Source of the DNA: Microbacterium invictum
Lineage (GTDB): Bacteria; Actinomycetota; Actinomycetes; Actinomycetales; Microbacteriaceae
Direction of reading: 5' to 3'
Length of the DNA: 64,000 nt
Assembly (NCBI RefSeq): GCF_014197265.1
Contig: NZ_JACIFH010000001.1
Location: 868,001-932,000 of the forward strand
Part shown: in pieces, positions 10,331 through 19,593 of the stretch
Numbering within the stretch: position 1 is the first letter of the stretch
How the letters are laid out: each line of letters starts with the position of its first letter
Position numbers and translations under genes: made by a program
The notes under the pieces: generated by a model
What the model saw: only the letters and a program-made list of their open reading frames with translations
Told to the model about the DNA's origin: nothing
Database searches by the model: none

Positions 10331-12916
10331 GTGTCCTCGACCAGCAGCCCCGTGACCGCAGCCGAAGGCGATGCCTTCGACCCGTATGCCATCCAGCAGA
10401 AGTGGCAGGCGCGCTGGGCTGAGTCCGACCCATTCCGCGCGGGTGACGCCGACGACACCCGACCGCGCAAGTACGTCCTGGGCATGTTCCCGTACCCCTC
10501 GGGCGACCTGCACATGGGACACGCGGAGAGCTACGCATACGTCGACGTCGTCGCCCGGTTCTGGCGCCACCGCGGGTACAACGTGCTCAACCCCATCGGG
10601 TGGGACTCGTTCGGCCTGCCCGCCGAGAACGCCGCCATCCAGCGCGGCGCCGACCCGCGCGAATGGACCTACGCGAACATCGCGCAGCACAAGAAGAGCT
10701 TCCGCGAGTACGGCTCGTCGTACGACTGGTCGCGCATCCTCCACACGAGCGACCCCGACTACTACCGCTGGAACCAGTGGCTGTTCCTCGAGCTCTACAA
10801 GCGCGACCTCGCCTACCGCAAGGACAGCCCCGTCAACTGGTGCCCCAATGACCAGACGGTGCTCGCCAACGAGCAGGTCGTCGACGGCCACTGCGAACGC
10901 TGCGGTGCCGAGGTGGTCAAGAAGAAGCTCACCCAGTGGTATTTCAAGATCACCGACTACGCCGACCGTCTGCTCGACGATCTGAACCAGCTCGAGGGGT
11001 TCTGGCCGTCGAAGGTGATCCGGATGCAGCGCAATTGGATCGGCCGTTCGGTCGGCGCCGACATCGACTTCGAGATCGAGGGGCGCGACGAGAAGGTGAC
11101 CGTGTTCTCGACGCGGCCCGACACCTTGCACGGGGCGACGTTCTTCGTCGTGGCCCCCGACAGCGACCTGGCCGCCGAGCTGGCCGCCGGTGCGTCGGCG
11201 GAGGTGCGGATGCGCTTCCAGGACTACCTCGACAGCGTCGGCCGTCAGAGCGAGATCGAGCGGCAGAGCACCGACCGTCCCAAGACGGGTGTCTTCCTCG
11301 AGCGCTTCGCGGTGAACCCGATCAACGGCGAACGGCTGCCGATCTGGGCCGCCGACTACGTGCTGGCCGACTACGGTCACGGTGCCGTCATGGCGGTGCC
11401 CGCCCACGATCAGCGCGACCTCGACTTCGCCCGCGCCTTCGATCTGCCCGTGAAGGTCGTCGTCGACACGACGGCACCGGTCACCGGCGCCATCTCGGTC
11501 ATCGAGGTCGACGACGACGGCGTGCCGATCGATCCGGCCGGCGAAGCGCCGGATCTGACCGCGCTCGACCCTGCCGTGACCGGCACCGCGCTGACCGGCG
11601 AGGGCCGCCTGATCAACTCCGGCTCGCTCGACGGACTCAGCAAGCGCAACGCGATCGCGCGCAGCATCGAGCAGCTCGAATCGCTCGGCACCGGCCGCGC
11701 GGCCAAGTCGTACCGCCTGCGCGACTGGCTCATCTCGCGTCAGCGCTTCTGGGGGACGCCGATCCCGATGATCCACACGCAGGACGGGCGCATCGTCCCC
11801 GTCCCGGACGAGCAGCTCCCACTCACCCTCCCCGACGCGCAGGGGCTCGACCTTGCGCCGAAGGGGACCTCGCCCCTGGGCGGAGCGGCCGAGTGGATGC
11901 AGACCACCGACCCCGAGACCGGCGAGCCGGCTCTGCGCGACCCCGACACGATGGACACGTTCGTCGACAGCTCGTGGTACTTCCTGCGCTTCCTGTCGCC
12001 CGGCGATGAGACCGAGGCGTTCTCGACCGCCCAGGCCGACAGGTGGGCCCCGGTCGATTCGTACATCGGCGGGGTCGAGCACGCCATCCTCCACCTCCTG
12101 TACGCGCGCTTCATCACCAAGGTCCTCTTCGACATGGGACTGATCGACTTCACCGAGCCGTTCTCGAGCCTCATCAACCAGGGCATGGTGCTGCTGGACG
12201 GCTCGAAGATGTCCAAGAGCAAGGGCAACCTCGTCGAGTTCGCCGCGAGCATGGTCGACCCGGGCGCGGACGCGGTCCGTGTCGCGATCGCGTTCGCAGG
12301 ACCGGTCGAGGATGACATCAACTGGGAGGACGTCTCCACGACCGGCGCGCAGAAGTTCCTCGCCCGCGCGTGGCGGGTCGCCCACGACGTGACGAGCAGC
12401 CCCGACGCGGTCTGGGCAGAGGGCGACACGGCGCTGCGCCGCGTCACCCACCGGGTGTGGGCCGACGTGCCCGGACTGGTCGAGCAGACCAAGTTCAACG
12501 TCGTCGTGGCCCGGCTCATGGAGCTCGTGAACGCCACCCGCAAGGTCATCGACACCGGCGCCGGTCCGGCCGATCCCGCCGTCCGCGAAGCGGCCGAGGC
12601 GACGGCGATGGTGCTCGATCTGTTCGCCCCGCACATGGCCGAGGAGATGTGGGAGATGCTCGGCTACGAGCCCTTCGTGGGACTCGTGCCGTGGCGTCAG
12701 CCCGACGCCACCCTGCTGGTGGACGAGACGCTGACGGCGGTCGTGCAGATCGACGGCAAGGTGCGTTCCACGCTGACCGTTCCGGCCCGCATCTCCGCTG
12801 CCGAGCTCGAAGCGCTCGCCCGCAGCGACGAGAAGGTGCTGCGATCGCTGAGCGGCCGTGAGATCGCGCGCGCGGTCGTGCGGGCTCCGAAGGTCGTGAG
12901 CTTCACCACCGCGTAG
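10331..12916 (+). CDS. leuS: Leucyl-tRNA synthetase
   Basis: This class I enzyme charges tRNA-Leu. The 861 residues carry the HIGH-type motif as HMGH (residues 61-64, in [14 protein letters not shown]), the family segment [17 protein letters not shown], a CP1 editing domain with [14 protein letters not shown], and KMSKSKGN with the KMSKS loop near 626-630. An anticodon-binding region and a C-terminal domain follow. The GTG start lacks a good Shine-Dalgarno sequence, and a second in-frame GTG lies 7 codons later. The true start could be either, because family homology begins near [12 protein letters not shown] short overlapping out-of-frame reading frame (10317-10355) lies over the start. Confidence 0.96.
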   Translation: MSSTSSPVTAAEGDAFDPYAIQQKWQARWAESDPFRAGDADDTRPRKYVLGMFPYPSGDLHMGHAESYAYVDVVARFWRHRGYNVLNPIGWDSFGLPAENAAIQRGADPREWTYANIAQHKKSFREYGSSYDWSRILHTSDPDYYRWNQWLFLELYKRDLAYRKDSPVNWCPNDQTVLANEQVVDGHCERCGAEVVKKKLTQWYFKITDYADRLLDDLNQLEGFWPSKVIRMQRNWIGRSVGADIDFEIEGRDEKVTVFSTRPDTLHGATFFVVAPDSDLAAELAAGASAEVRMRFQDYLDSVGRQSEIERQSTDRPKTGVFLERFAVNPINGERLPIWAADYVLADYGHGAVMAVPAHDQRDLDFARAFDLPVKVVVDTTAPVTGAISVIEVDDDGVPIDPAGEAPDLTALDPAVTGTALTGEGRLINSGSLDGLSKRNAIARSIEQLESLGTGRAAKSYRLRDWLISRQRFWGTPIPMIHTQDGRIVPVPDEQLPLTLPDAQGLDLAPKGTSPLGGAAEWMQTTDPETGEPALRDPDTMDTFVDSSWYFLRFLSPGDETEAFSTAQADRWAPVDSYIGGVEHAILHLLYARFITKVLFDMGLIDFTEPFSSLINQGMVLLDGSKMSKSKGNLVEFAASMVDPGADAVRVAIAFAGPVEDDINWEDVSTTGAQKFLARAWRVAHDVTSSPDAVWAEGDTALRRVTHRVWADVPGLVEQTKFNVVVARLMELVNATRKVIDTGAGPADPAVREAAEATAMVLDLFAPHMAEEMWEMLGYEPFVGLVPWRQPDATLLVDETLTAVVQIDGKVRSTLTVPARISAAELEALARSDEKVLRSLSGREIARAVVRAPKVVSFTTA

Positions 12917-12938
12917 CCTCCTCCCCAGCGGGGCTTTT
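12914..12938 (+). terminator. Weak hairpin after leuS
   Basis: A short stem (AGCC with GGCT, or CCCC with GGGG across AGC) is followed by TTTT directly after the leuS stop. This is a weak candidate terminator. Confidence 0.4.
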
Positions 12939-13005
12939 CGCGGACCCGTCCGCAGATTGCGCACGTGCCCGTCCACGGCGGGCGGGCGGGTGTCAGTCTT
13001 GCGCG

Positions 13006-13578
13006 GTGAGCGGACCTTCCGAGCCTCGACGTGCACGCCGCCGACTGGGTGTGGGCGCCGCGATCGTCGTCGTCCTGGCTGCGGTGGCGGTCACCATCGT
13101 GGTCGGGCTGGTGCGCACGACGGCGGCGTCCGTCGAAGAGGTCCCGGCACCCGACGTGGCAGTGCACGATGCCGTGATCTACGTGCATGTCTCGGGTGCC
13201 GTGCTCAGTCCGGGGCTGTACCGCCTGGCCGACGGGTCGCGCGTGGTCGACGTCATCGCCGCGGCCGGCGGGTTCGCCGACGACGCCGATCCGGCTGCCG
13301 TCAACCTTGCGCGGCTGCTGACGGACGGCGAGCAGCTCCACGTCGGCATCGCGGGGGAGTCGCCGGCAGCTCCCGCCGCCGGCGACGGGCGGATCGACCT
13401 GAACGCGGCCGATGCCGGTGCGCTCGAGACTCTCCCCGGCATCGGTCCGGCACTGGCCGGGCGGATCCTCGCGTGGCGTGAGGAGAACGGCCGGTTCACA
13501 AGCGTCGACGACCTTCTCGCCGTGCCGGGCATCGGCGAGAAGGTGCTCGCCGCGCTGCGCGAACTGGTGCGGGTGTGA
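13006..13578 (+). CDS. comEA: ComEA family helix-hairpin-helix DNA-binding protein
   Basis: ComEA is a membrane-anchored receptor that binds double-stranded DNA in natural transformation. The 190 residues show an N-terminal basic stretch and one transmembrane span (about 17-38), an SLBB domain (VIYVHVSGAVLSPGLYRLADGSRVVDVIAAAGG, about 57-90), and two helix-hairpin-helix motifs at the end (DLNAADAGALETLPGIGPALAGRIL and LLAVPGIGEKVLAALREL). The GTG start gives a short cytoplasmic N-terminus. The stop overlaps the comEC start by GTGA, so the two are coupled. Transformation itself is not shown, because no pilus or dprA genes are present here. Confidence 0.92.
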   Translation: MSGPSEPRRARRRLGVGAAIVVVLAAVAVTIVVGLVRTTAASVEEVPAPDVAVHDAVIYVHVSGAVLSPGLYRLADGSRVVDVIAAAGGFADDADPAAVNLARLLTDGEQLHVGIAGESPAAPAAGDGRIDLNAADAGALETLPGIGPALAGRILAWREENGRFTSVDDLLAVPGIGEKVLAALRELVRV

Positions 13579-15926
13579 GCCAGCGGTCGGCGCGCCGCCG
13601 CGACCTGCGCCTCGTCCCGGTCGCGCTGACGGCATGGCTGACAGCCGCCATCGCGATCCAGCTGCCCGGCTCGGCGGGACCGGTGGCGGCCGGATGCGGC
13701 GTGACGGGCATCGCCGCTCTCGTGATCGCGTCGCGCCGCGCTCGCTGGCGCACCGTCCTGTCGCTTGCCGCGGTGTCGCTCGCCGTCGCCGGGGCCGCGG
13801 CGGCACATGTCGCGATCGCCGAGCCCGCTCGTGCCGCGGTCGTGAGCCTGGACCATTCCGGCGGGCGCGTGCTCGAGATGCGCATGCTCGTCGTCGGCAA
13901 GGTCGAGCGCAGCGGCGACGGCTGGCGATTCGACGCGCAGGCACACCGCATCGCGTACGGGCAGCACGTGCACACCGGGGTGGTGCCCGTGGAGGTCCAC
14001 GTCGACGACGCGCCTCACGGGCTCGATCTCGGCGCAACCGTCCAGACGCGCGGCACAGCGTTCCCGGCCGATGCCGGTGAGCGCGCCGTCCTGGTGGTGC
14101 GCACGGTCGAGTCGCCGGTCGTCGTGGCAGGTCCAACGGGTGCATTCGCGGTGGCATCCGCTCTGCGCGACGGTCTGCAGCAGGCGATGGACGGTCTTCC
14201 GCAGCCGGCCGCGGGCCTCGTCTCCGGTCTCGCCGTCGGCGACACGTCGGCGGTGACCGCCGAGCTGGATGCCGACATGAAGACGTCGTCGCTGTCCCAC
14301 CTCACCGCCGTCTCCGGGGCGAACTGCGCGCTCGTCGTGGGCATCGCGTTCGCCCTCGCGGGCCTGGTCGGCGCGCCGCGCGGCATCCGCGTGGCCGCGG
14401 GACTGATGACACTCGCGGCGTTCGTGCTGCTGGTGTCGCCGGAGCCGAGCGTGGTGCGGGCCGCGACGATGGCCGCCGTCGCGATGCTCGGCGTCCTCCT
14501 CGGCCGGGTCGGCGCCGGCGTCTCCGTCCTCTCGCTCGCGGTCGCCGTGCTGCTGGTCGTCGACCCGTGGCTGGCGGCATCGCTCGGGTTCGCCCTGTCA
14601 GCGGCGGCGACCGGGGCGTTGCTGCTGGCGGCAGGCCCCCTGGCCGACGGCCTGACGAGATGGATGCCGGGGCCCGTCGCCCTCGCCCTGTCGGTGCCCC
14701 TCGCGGCGCAACTGGCCTGCGGGCCGCTGCTGGTGCTCATCGACGCCCGTGTGCCGCTGTACGGCGTGGTGGCGAACATCCTGGCGGCACCGGCCGCGCC
14801 GGCGGGCACGGTCGTGGGGCTGCTGGCGTGCCTGCTCGCGGGTGTGCCGGTGGTCGGCGCCGGGCTGACAGCGCTGGCCTGGGTGCCTGCGGCGTGGGTC
14901 GCCGCGACCGCGACGACCATGGCACAGCTGCCCGCGAGCAGTGTGCCGTGGCCGGAGGGATGGGTCGGTCTGCTGTTGCTCGGGCTGCTCGGTGCTGTCG
15001 TGCTGGCGCTCATCGCCCCGGCGCCCGCGCGAGTGCGGCACGCCGCGGTGCTGGTGCTCGCCGCCCTCGGCGGGCTCGGGCTGGGTGCGGGCCCCATCGC
15101 GGGTGTGGTCGACCGTGCGGCCACCCCGGGCGGATGGGCGATCGTGGCCTGCGATGTCGGGCAGGGAGACGCCGTGCTCGTGCGCTCGGCCGCCGCCGTG
15201 GCGCTCATCGACGCCGGTCCCGATCCGGGGCCGCTCAGCCGCTGCCTCGACCGCTTCGGCATCGACCGCATCGATCTGCTGGTGCTCACGCACTTCGACG
15301 CCGATCATCGTGGCGGCAGCGACGCGGTCGCCGGGCGGGTGGACCGCGTGCTGCACGGCCCGTCTTCGGGGGCGGCGGACGACCGGCTGCTGGCGCAGCT
15401 CGCCGACGCCGGCGCATCCCTCATGCCCGCGCAGGCCGGCCAGAGCGGGAACCTCGGCGACGCGCACTGGCGCGTCTTGTGGCCGCGGCCGCGGGATCGT
15501 GTCTACCCGTCCGGAAACGACGCGAGCGTCGTGATCTCGGTCGCCGGCGGCGGCGTGCCGGCGACGATCTTCCTCGGCGACCTCTCGGCGGCGTCGCAGC
15601 GCGCGCTCCTGGCCACCGGCCGGGTGCCGGCGGCGGCGATCGTGAAGGTCGCCCATCACGGCAGCGCCGATCAGGACGACGCTCTCTACCGCAGCATCGG
15701 CCCCCGCCTCGCCCTGGTGACCGTCGGGGAGAACGACTACGGCCACCCGCGGCAGGAGATCCTGAGCACGCTCACCTCGCTCGGCGCGACGATCGTCCGC
15801 ACCGACGTGGCGGGAGACGTGGCGGCGTGGGTGGTCGGCGAGCGGCTCCAGGTGTGGCGATCGCGGGCGGAGGCCGGCTCGCCCGACGCTCAGATGTCTC
15901 CGACCCTCAGTAGGCTGGGACCATGA
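13575..15926 (+). CDS. comEC: ComEC/Rec2 family competence channel protein
   Basis: ComEC forms the inner-membrane channel for single-stranded DNA uptake. The 783 residues show N-terminal spans, a periplasmic region near 90-200 with the DUF4131/OB-like VKVERSGDGWRFDAQAHR pattern, the competence core starting LSHLTAVSGANCALVVGIAFALAGL (about 239-263), many hydrophobic helices to about 510, and a C-terminal metallo-beta-lactamase domain with LTHFDADHRGG (about 570-580) and VKVAHHGSADQD. All three parts of the full-length architecture are present, so there is no sign of decay. The stop overlaps the holA ATG. Confidence 0.93.
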   Translation: MSQRSARRRDLRLVPVALTAWLTAAIAIQLPGSAGPVAAGCGVTGIAALVIASRRARWRTVLSLAAVSLAVAGAAAAHVAIAEPARAAVVSLDHSGGRVLEMRMLVVGKVERSGDGWRFDAQAHRIAYGQHVHTGVVPVEVHVDDAPHGLDLGATVQTRGTAFPADAGERAVLVVRTVESPVVVAGPTGAFAVASALRDGLQQAMDGLPQPAAGLVSGLAVGDTSAVTAELDADMKTSSLSHLTAVSGANCALVVGIAFALAGLVGAPRGIRVAAGLMTLAAFVLLVSPEPSVVRAATMAAVAMLGVLLGRVGAGVSVLSLAVAVLLVVDPWLAASLGFALSAAATGALLLAAGPLADGLTRWMPGPVALALSVPLAAQLACGPLLVLIDARVPLYGVVANILAAPAAPAGTVVGLLACLLAGVPVVGAGLTALAWVPAAWVAATATTMAQLPASSVPWPEGWVGLLLLGLLGAVVLALIAPAPARVRHAAVLVLAALGGLGLGAGPIAGVVDRAATPGGWAIVACDVGQGDAVLVRSAAAVALIDAGPDPGPLSRCLDRFGIDRIDLLVLTHFDADHRGGSDAVAGRVDRVLHGPSSGAADDRLLAQLADAGASLMPAQAGQSGNLGDAHWRVLWPRPRDRVYPSGNDASVVISVAGGGVPATIFLGDLSAASQRALLATGRVPAAAIVKVAHHGSADQDDALYRSIGPRLALVTVGENDYGHPRQEILSTLTSLGATIVRTDVAGDVAAWVVGERLQVWRSRAEAGSPDAQMSPTLSRLGP
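15911..15916 (+). promoter_or_regulatory. -10-like TAGGCT for holA inside comEC
   Basis: TAGGCT lies 6 bases before the holA ATG, within the last codons of comEC. This allows holA to be transcribed independently of the competence genes. Confidence 0.5.
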
Positions 15927-16957
15927 CGCCCGCTCCGCGACGCCCCGCCGCGCGGAGCGCGTCCGCCATCCCGCAGCTGTCCTGGCGTGCGCCGCAGCCG
16001 GCCCCGATCGTGCTGGTGTCCGGGCCCGAAGAGGTCTGCGCCGAACGCGCGATCAGCGGTGTTCGCGACTACCTGCGCGCCGAGGACCCCAGTCTCGAGG
16101 TCTCGGACCTGCGCGCCGATGACTACGAGTCGGGCTCGCTGCTGGGGCTGACCTCGCCGTCGCTGTTCGGGGAGCCGCGTCTCGTGCGGGTGAGCGGTGT
16201 CGAGAAGTGCAGCGACACGTTCCTGACCGAGGCGATCGCGTACCTGCAGACTCCGCAAGACGGTGCGACCGTCATCTTGCGGCACACCGGGGCCAGCGTC
16301 CGCGGCAAGAAGCTGCTCGACGCCATCCGCTCGGGGTCCGGAGGCGGCGTCGAAGTGGCGTGCCCGGCGATCAAGCGCGACTCGGACAAGTACGACTTCG
16401 CCGCGGGGGAGTTCTCCGCCGCGAGCCGTCGCATCGCCCCCGCCGCGCTGCGCGCGCTCGTGTCGGCGTTCTCCGACGACGTCACAGAGCTCGCAGCGGC
16501 CTGTCAGCAGCTCATCGCCGATGTTCCCGGCGACATCGGCGAGCAGGTCGTCGAGCGCTACTACGGCGGCCGGGTCGAGGCCACCGCGTTCACCGTCGCC
16601 GATACGGCCATCGCGGGCCGGTACGGCGATGCCCTGATCGCCCTGCGGCATGCGCTGACCAGCGGCGCCGACCCGGTGCCGCTCGTCGCCGCGATCGCGT
16701 CCAAGCTGCGGACGATGGCGCGGGTCGCCGGCACACGTGAGCCCGCCCGGGAGCTGGCCGCACGGCTCGGCATGAAGGACTGGCAGATCGACCGCGCACG
16801 GCGCGACCTCGCCGGCTGGAACCAGGGTGCGCTGGCGATCGCCATCCAGGCCGCCGCGCGCGCGGACGCCGAGGTCAAGGGCGCGTCACGTGACCCGGTG
16901 TTCGCCGTTGAGCGCCTCGTCACCGTCGTCGCGACGCGCGCCCCGTACGGCGCCTGA
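15923..16957 (+). CDS. holA: DNA polymerase III delta subunit
   Basis: The delta subunit opens the sliding clamp as part of the clamp loader. The 344 residues fit the HolA family: an N-terminal P-loop-like fold beginning IVLVSGPEEVCAERAI (no functional Walker A, as usual for delta), a middle segment RLVRVSGVEKCSDTFLTEAIAYLQ, and the C-terminal collar domain with FTVADTAIAGRYGDALIALRHAL and the final AVERLVTVVATR. comEC-holA-rpsT is a widespread gene order. The start overlaps the comEC stop by ATGA, and a nearby -10-like hexamer may give additional independent expression. Confidence 0.93.
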   Translation: MTPAPRRPAARSASAIPQLSWRAPQPAPIVLVSGPEEVCAERAISGVRDYLRAEDPSLEVSDLRADDYESGSLLGLTSPSLFGEPRLVRVSGVEKCSDTFLTEAIAYLQTPQDGATVILRHTGASVRGKKLLDAIRSGSGGGVEVACPAIKRDSDKYDFAAGEFSAASRRIAPAALRALVSAFSDDVTELAAACQQLIADVPGDIGEQVVERYYGGRVEATAFTVADTAIAGRYGDALIALRHALTSGADPVPLVAAIASKLRTMARVAGTREPARELAARLGMKDWQIDRARRDLAGWNQGALAIAIQAAARADAEVKGASRDPVFAVERLVTVVATRAPYGA

Positions 16958-17009
16958 CGCGCGGGGTCCGCGCCGACCCGGCGGCACCGGCCACCGGCAT
17001 CCGACGATG

Positions 17010-17037
17010 AAGGCCCGCCCCCGGAGGGACGGGCCTT
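17010..17037. terminator. Bidirectional terminator between holA and rpsT
   Basis: A 12-bp stem (17010-17021 with 17026-17037, one G-U or A-C position) closes a CGGA/TCCG loop. It lies between convergent holA and rpsT. Its AAGG/CCTT ends suit termination in both directions. Confidence 0.75.
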
Positions 17038-17053
17038 GATCAGCGTGCGCGGC

Positions 17054-17314
17054 TCAGAGAGCGGCGACCTGCTTCGCGATCGACGACTTGCGGTTCGCGG
17101 CCTGGTTCTCGTGGATGACGCCCTTGCTCACGGCCTTGTCGAGCTTCTTGGTGGCCGAAGCCAGCGCCTTCTCGGCGGCGGCCTTGTCACCGGCGGCGAC
17201 GGCCTCACGGGTGCGGCGCACCTCGGTCTTCAGCTGGCTCTTGACGGCCTTGTTGCGCTCGCGCGCCTTCTCGTTGGTCTTGTTGCGCTTGATCTGCGAC
17301 TTGATGTTCGCCAC
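17054..17314 (-). CDS. rpsT: 30S ribosomal protein S20
   Basis: S20 binds 16S rRNA in the body of the small subunit. The 86 residues start [20 protein letters not shown] and are rich in Lys, Arg and Ala, forming a helical bundle as in the family. The closing [20 protein letters not shown] is also characteristic. The GTG start is preceded on the minus strand by a weak AAAGA Shine-Dalgarno sequence. rpsT mRNAs often begin translation at a non-ATG codon as part of autoregulation, which fits the GTG here. It is a single-gene unit. Confidence 0.97.
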   Translation of the reverse strand: MANIKSQIKRNKTNEKARERNKAVKSQLKTEVRRTREAVAAGDKAAAEKALASATKKLDKAVSKGVIHENQAANRKSSIAKQVAAL

Positions 17315-17538
17315 GGTAGACGTATCTTTCGTTCGGAGTTATCAGTGGATGTGCCGAGCGACAGAAGAGGGCTGTCACACCGGCGGTCGTGTGAGGGAGG
17401 AACCCACACGCAAGCCAATGAACGAGTCTACCAGGTCCGCTCGCACCGACCGACCGCGCGTCCTCGCGCCGCAGCGCCGGGAGTGCGGCATGATCGAGGA
17501 CGCCGCACCCGACGCGGCACCAGAGCGAAGGAGCTCAC
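17315..17538. other. Divergent intergenic region, rpsT and MFS gene (224 bases)
   Basis: This stretch holds the upstream regions of rpsT (minus) and the MFS gene (plus). A minus-strand TGATAAC about 25 bases before rpsT is a possible -10. An AAGGAG Shine-Dalgarno sequence lies 6 bases before the MFS GTG. I see no conserved RNA or reading frame in it. Confidence 0.5.
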
Positions 17539-18807
17539 GTGTCCACTGGCGATCCTGCCGCACACCCGCCCCGCCGAGTGGGCGCGGGCTGGTTCACCCT
17601 CTTCACCCTCGCCTGGCTCGCGCTGTGGATGGTGCAGCTCACGCCGCTGCAGCTGCTGATCCCGTTGCAGCTCGACACCCCCGACGATGCCGGCGGGTGG
17701 ATCTCGGGCGTCGTGACCTCGGGTCTGATCCTCGCCGCCGGGGGACTGGCCGGAGTGGTGGCCGGGCCGCTGTCCGGTGCCCTGTCGGACCGCACCCGCG
17801 GGGCCTTCGGCCGTCGCCGCCCGTGGGCCCTGGGCGGAGTCGTCCTGGCATCGGCATCGCTCGTCGGCATCGCCTTCGCGTCCGGCCCCTGGGGAGTCGG
17901 CGCGGCATGGATCGGGGTGTCGATCGGCACGGCCGTCGCCTCCGCCGCCTTCACGGCGCTGATCGCCGATCAGCTCACCTCGCAGCGCGGCACGGCTTCG
18001 GCGGCGGTCTCCTCGTCACAGGCCCTCGGGATCGTCGTGGGGGTGGGAGTGATCACCCTGCTCGAGCTCGGCGTGGTGACCGGATACCTCGTCCTGGCGG
18101 TCTTCCTCGCCGTCGTGGGGGTGATCGCCGCCCTCGTCCTGCCTGACCCGCCGGCGGCGGCCGCCGTGCCGCGCCCCAAGCGCACCGTCTCCGCGCGCCT
18201 GGCCACTCTGGCGCGCGGGGACTTCTCGTGGCTGCTCACCAGCCGGCTCGTGGTCAACATCGGCAACGCCCTCGGCACGAGCCTGCTGCTGTTCTTCCTC
18301 CTGTACGGGATCGGCTCCGAACCCACCGGGGCTGAGGACCAGCTGCTGCTGCTGATACTCATCTACACGCTGTTCGTCGTGATCTCCTCGATCGCAGCGG
18401 GTATGGTATCCGACCGCACCGGCCGACGCGTCCCGATCGCCGTTGGCTCGGCGGTCATTCAGGGCATCGCGGCGATCGTCCTGGCCGCCCTGCCGACACT
18501 GACGACGGCGATGCTGGCGGCGGGTCTGCTCGGTGTCGGGTACGGCGCGTACATGTCGGTCAGCCTCGCGCTGGGCACCGACCTGCTCCAGGATGAGGAG
18601 GACCATGCCCGCGATCTCGGGTTCGTCAACGTGGCCGCCAATCTCGGCCAGCTGCTGGGACCGCTGATCGGCGCCGCGCTGGTGGCTGCCGTCGGAGGAT
18701 TCTGGCTGCTTTTCGCGGCTGCGGGAGTGATCTCGATCGTCGGCGGCGTGATGACGCTGGCGATCCGCGGTGCCGACTGGCGCGAACCGGTCTCAGCGCT
18801 GCGCTGA
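17539..18807 (+). CDS. MFS transporter
   Basis: This is a 422-residue major facilitator superfamily protein with about 12 hydrophobic spans in two halves. The loop after TM2 reads GPLSGALSDRTRGAFGRRRPW, the family motif (DRxxGxFGRRRPW) seen in the sugar/SLC45-like and GPH-related branch. The second half has the related SDRTGRRVPIAVG. Substrate cannot be told from sequence. The start is a GTG with AAGGAG 6 bases upstream. Its 3' end overlaps the convergent hydrolase by 15 bases, so the two transcripts are complementary at the ends. Confidence 0.87.
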   Translation: MSTGDPAAHPPRRVGAGWFTLFTLAWLALWMVQLTPLQLLIPLQLDTPDDAGGWISGVVTSGLILAAGGLAGVVAGPLSGALSDRTRGAFGRRRPWALGGVVLASASLVGIAFASGPWGVGAAWIGVSIGTAVASAAFTALIADQLTSQRGTASAAVSSSQALGIVVGVGVITLLELGVVTGYLVLAVFLAVVGVIAALVLPDPPAAAAVPRPKRTVSARLATLARGDFSWLLTSRLVVNIGNALGTSLLLFFLLYGIGSEPTGAEDQLLLLILIYTLFVVISSIAAGMVSDRTGRRVPIAVGSAVIQGIAAIVLAALPTLTTAMLAAGLLGVGYGAYMSVSLALGTDLLQDEEDHARDLGFVNVAANLGQLLGPLIGAALVAAVGGFWLLFAAAGVISIVGGVMTLAIRGADWREPVSALR

Positions 18808-19518
18808 ATCCAGCGTCGCGATCGCGACGCCGAGCAGTGCGTTGAACACCTGAGGCCGCATCGCGGTGACCAGGTGGGTGGTGCGCGGCACGACGAACAG
18901 CTCTGAGTCGGGGACCTGCGACACGAACAGCTTCTCGTTCACCCGCAGCTGGTCGTACTGGCCGTTGATGAACCATGTCGGCACATCGATGCGGCGCAGC
19001 GCCGCCAGCAGGTCGAGGATCGACAGGCTCGTCAGCGCCGCATCCTGCGCGTCATAGGCATAGCCGCCGGCACCGAAGTCCTGCCGGGTCTCCAGCGGCA
19101 GGGTCCCTGCGAGCACCCGGTCGGTGAACCACTGTCCACGGCCGGGAAGCCGGTTGAACCCTCGCGCGAGCGCCCGGTAGGCCCCGAGCCCCACACCGCG
19201 GGGGATCGCCGTGCACGAGGCCGCGATGAGCGCATCGACGGGCGGGCGGTTCTCGTCTCCGACATAGGCGGTGCAGAGCAGCCCGCCCATGGAGTGCCCC
19301 ACAAGCAGCACCGGACCCGCGTCCGCCGCCTCGCGGACAGCCCGATCGATGGTGACGAAAGCGCCCTCGAGCGCGAAGGTCTCGCCCAGACGCGTGCCGT
19401 GCCCAGGCAGATCCACGGCCACGGCAGCGACTCCCCGGTCGCGCAGATACTCCAGCTGCGCCCGCCACATGGTCGCGGACGTCCGGATGCCGTGCACGAA
19501 CACGACCTGGACCGCCAT
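18793..19518 (-). CDS. Alpha/beta hydrolase
   Basis: The 241 residues form an alpha/beta hydrolase fold: VVFVHGIRTSATMW (oxyanion region), AVDLPGHGTR, the nucleophile elbow LLVGHSMGGLL with Ser76, an aspartate in NGQYDQLRVNEK, and the histidine in RTTHLVTAMRP near the C-terminus, completing a Ser-Asp-His triad. Substrate is unknown. I chose the ATG giving MAVQVVFVHG because the fold begins there and TAGGGT lies 7 bases upstream. An earlier in-frame start would add 19 residues overlapping the nuclease terminator. The C-terminal coding end overlaps the MFS gene. Confidence 0.87.
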   Translation of the reverse strand: MAVQVVFVHGIRTSATMWRAQLEYLRDRGVAAVAVDLPGHGTRLGETFALEGAFVTIDRAVREAADAGPVLLVGHSMGGLLCTAYVGDENRPPVDALIAASCTAIPRGVGLGAYRALARGFNRLPGRGQWFTDRVLAGTLPLETRQDFGAGGYAYDAQDAALTSLSILDLLAALRRIDVPTWFINGQYDQLRVNEKLFVSQVPDSELFVVPRTTHLVTAMRPQVFNALLGVAIATLDSAQR

Positions 19519-19525
19519 ATGCGTC

Positions 19526-19531
19526 ACCCTA
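19526..19531 (-). promoter_or_regulatory. -10-like TAGGGT for the alpha/beta hydrolase
   Basis: The minus-strand TAGGGT lies 7 bases before the chosen ATG, just downstream of the terminator of the preceding gene. Confidence 0.5.
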
Positions 19532-19539
19532 ACGGGCCC

Positions 19540-19582
19540 ATGAGGGATGCCGGGACGAACGTGCCGCCCCGGCATCCCTCAT
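19540..19582 (-). terminator. Strong hairpin after the secreted nuclease gene
   Basis: A perfect 15-bp stem (19540-19554 with 19568-19582) with a 13-base loop lies just past the nuclease stop. It has no long T run, but its stability makes it a good end for that transcript. Confidence 0.75.
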
Positions 19583-19593
19583 CGGGATTCAGG

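Noticed and set aside
10317-10355. A leucine attenuator peptide upstream of leuS.
   Set aside because: The short frame has no leucine codon and overlaps the leuS start; only the leuA leader has the expected Leu run.
8927-13036. A 1,369-codon open frame on the minus strand over pabB and leuS.
   Set aside because: It is the antisense shadow of high-GC coding genes whose own products have clear family motifs; it shows Arg-Gly-rich low-complexity text and no start signal.
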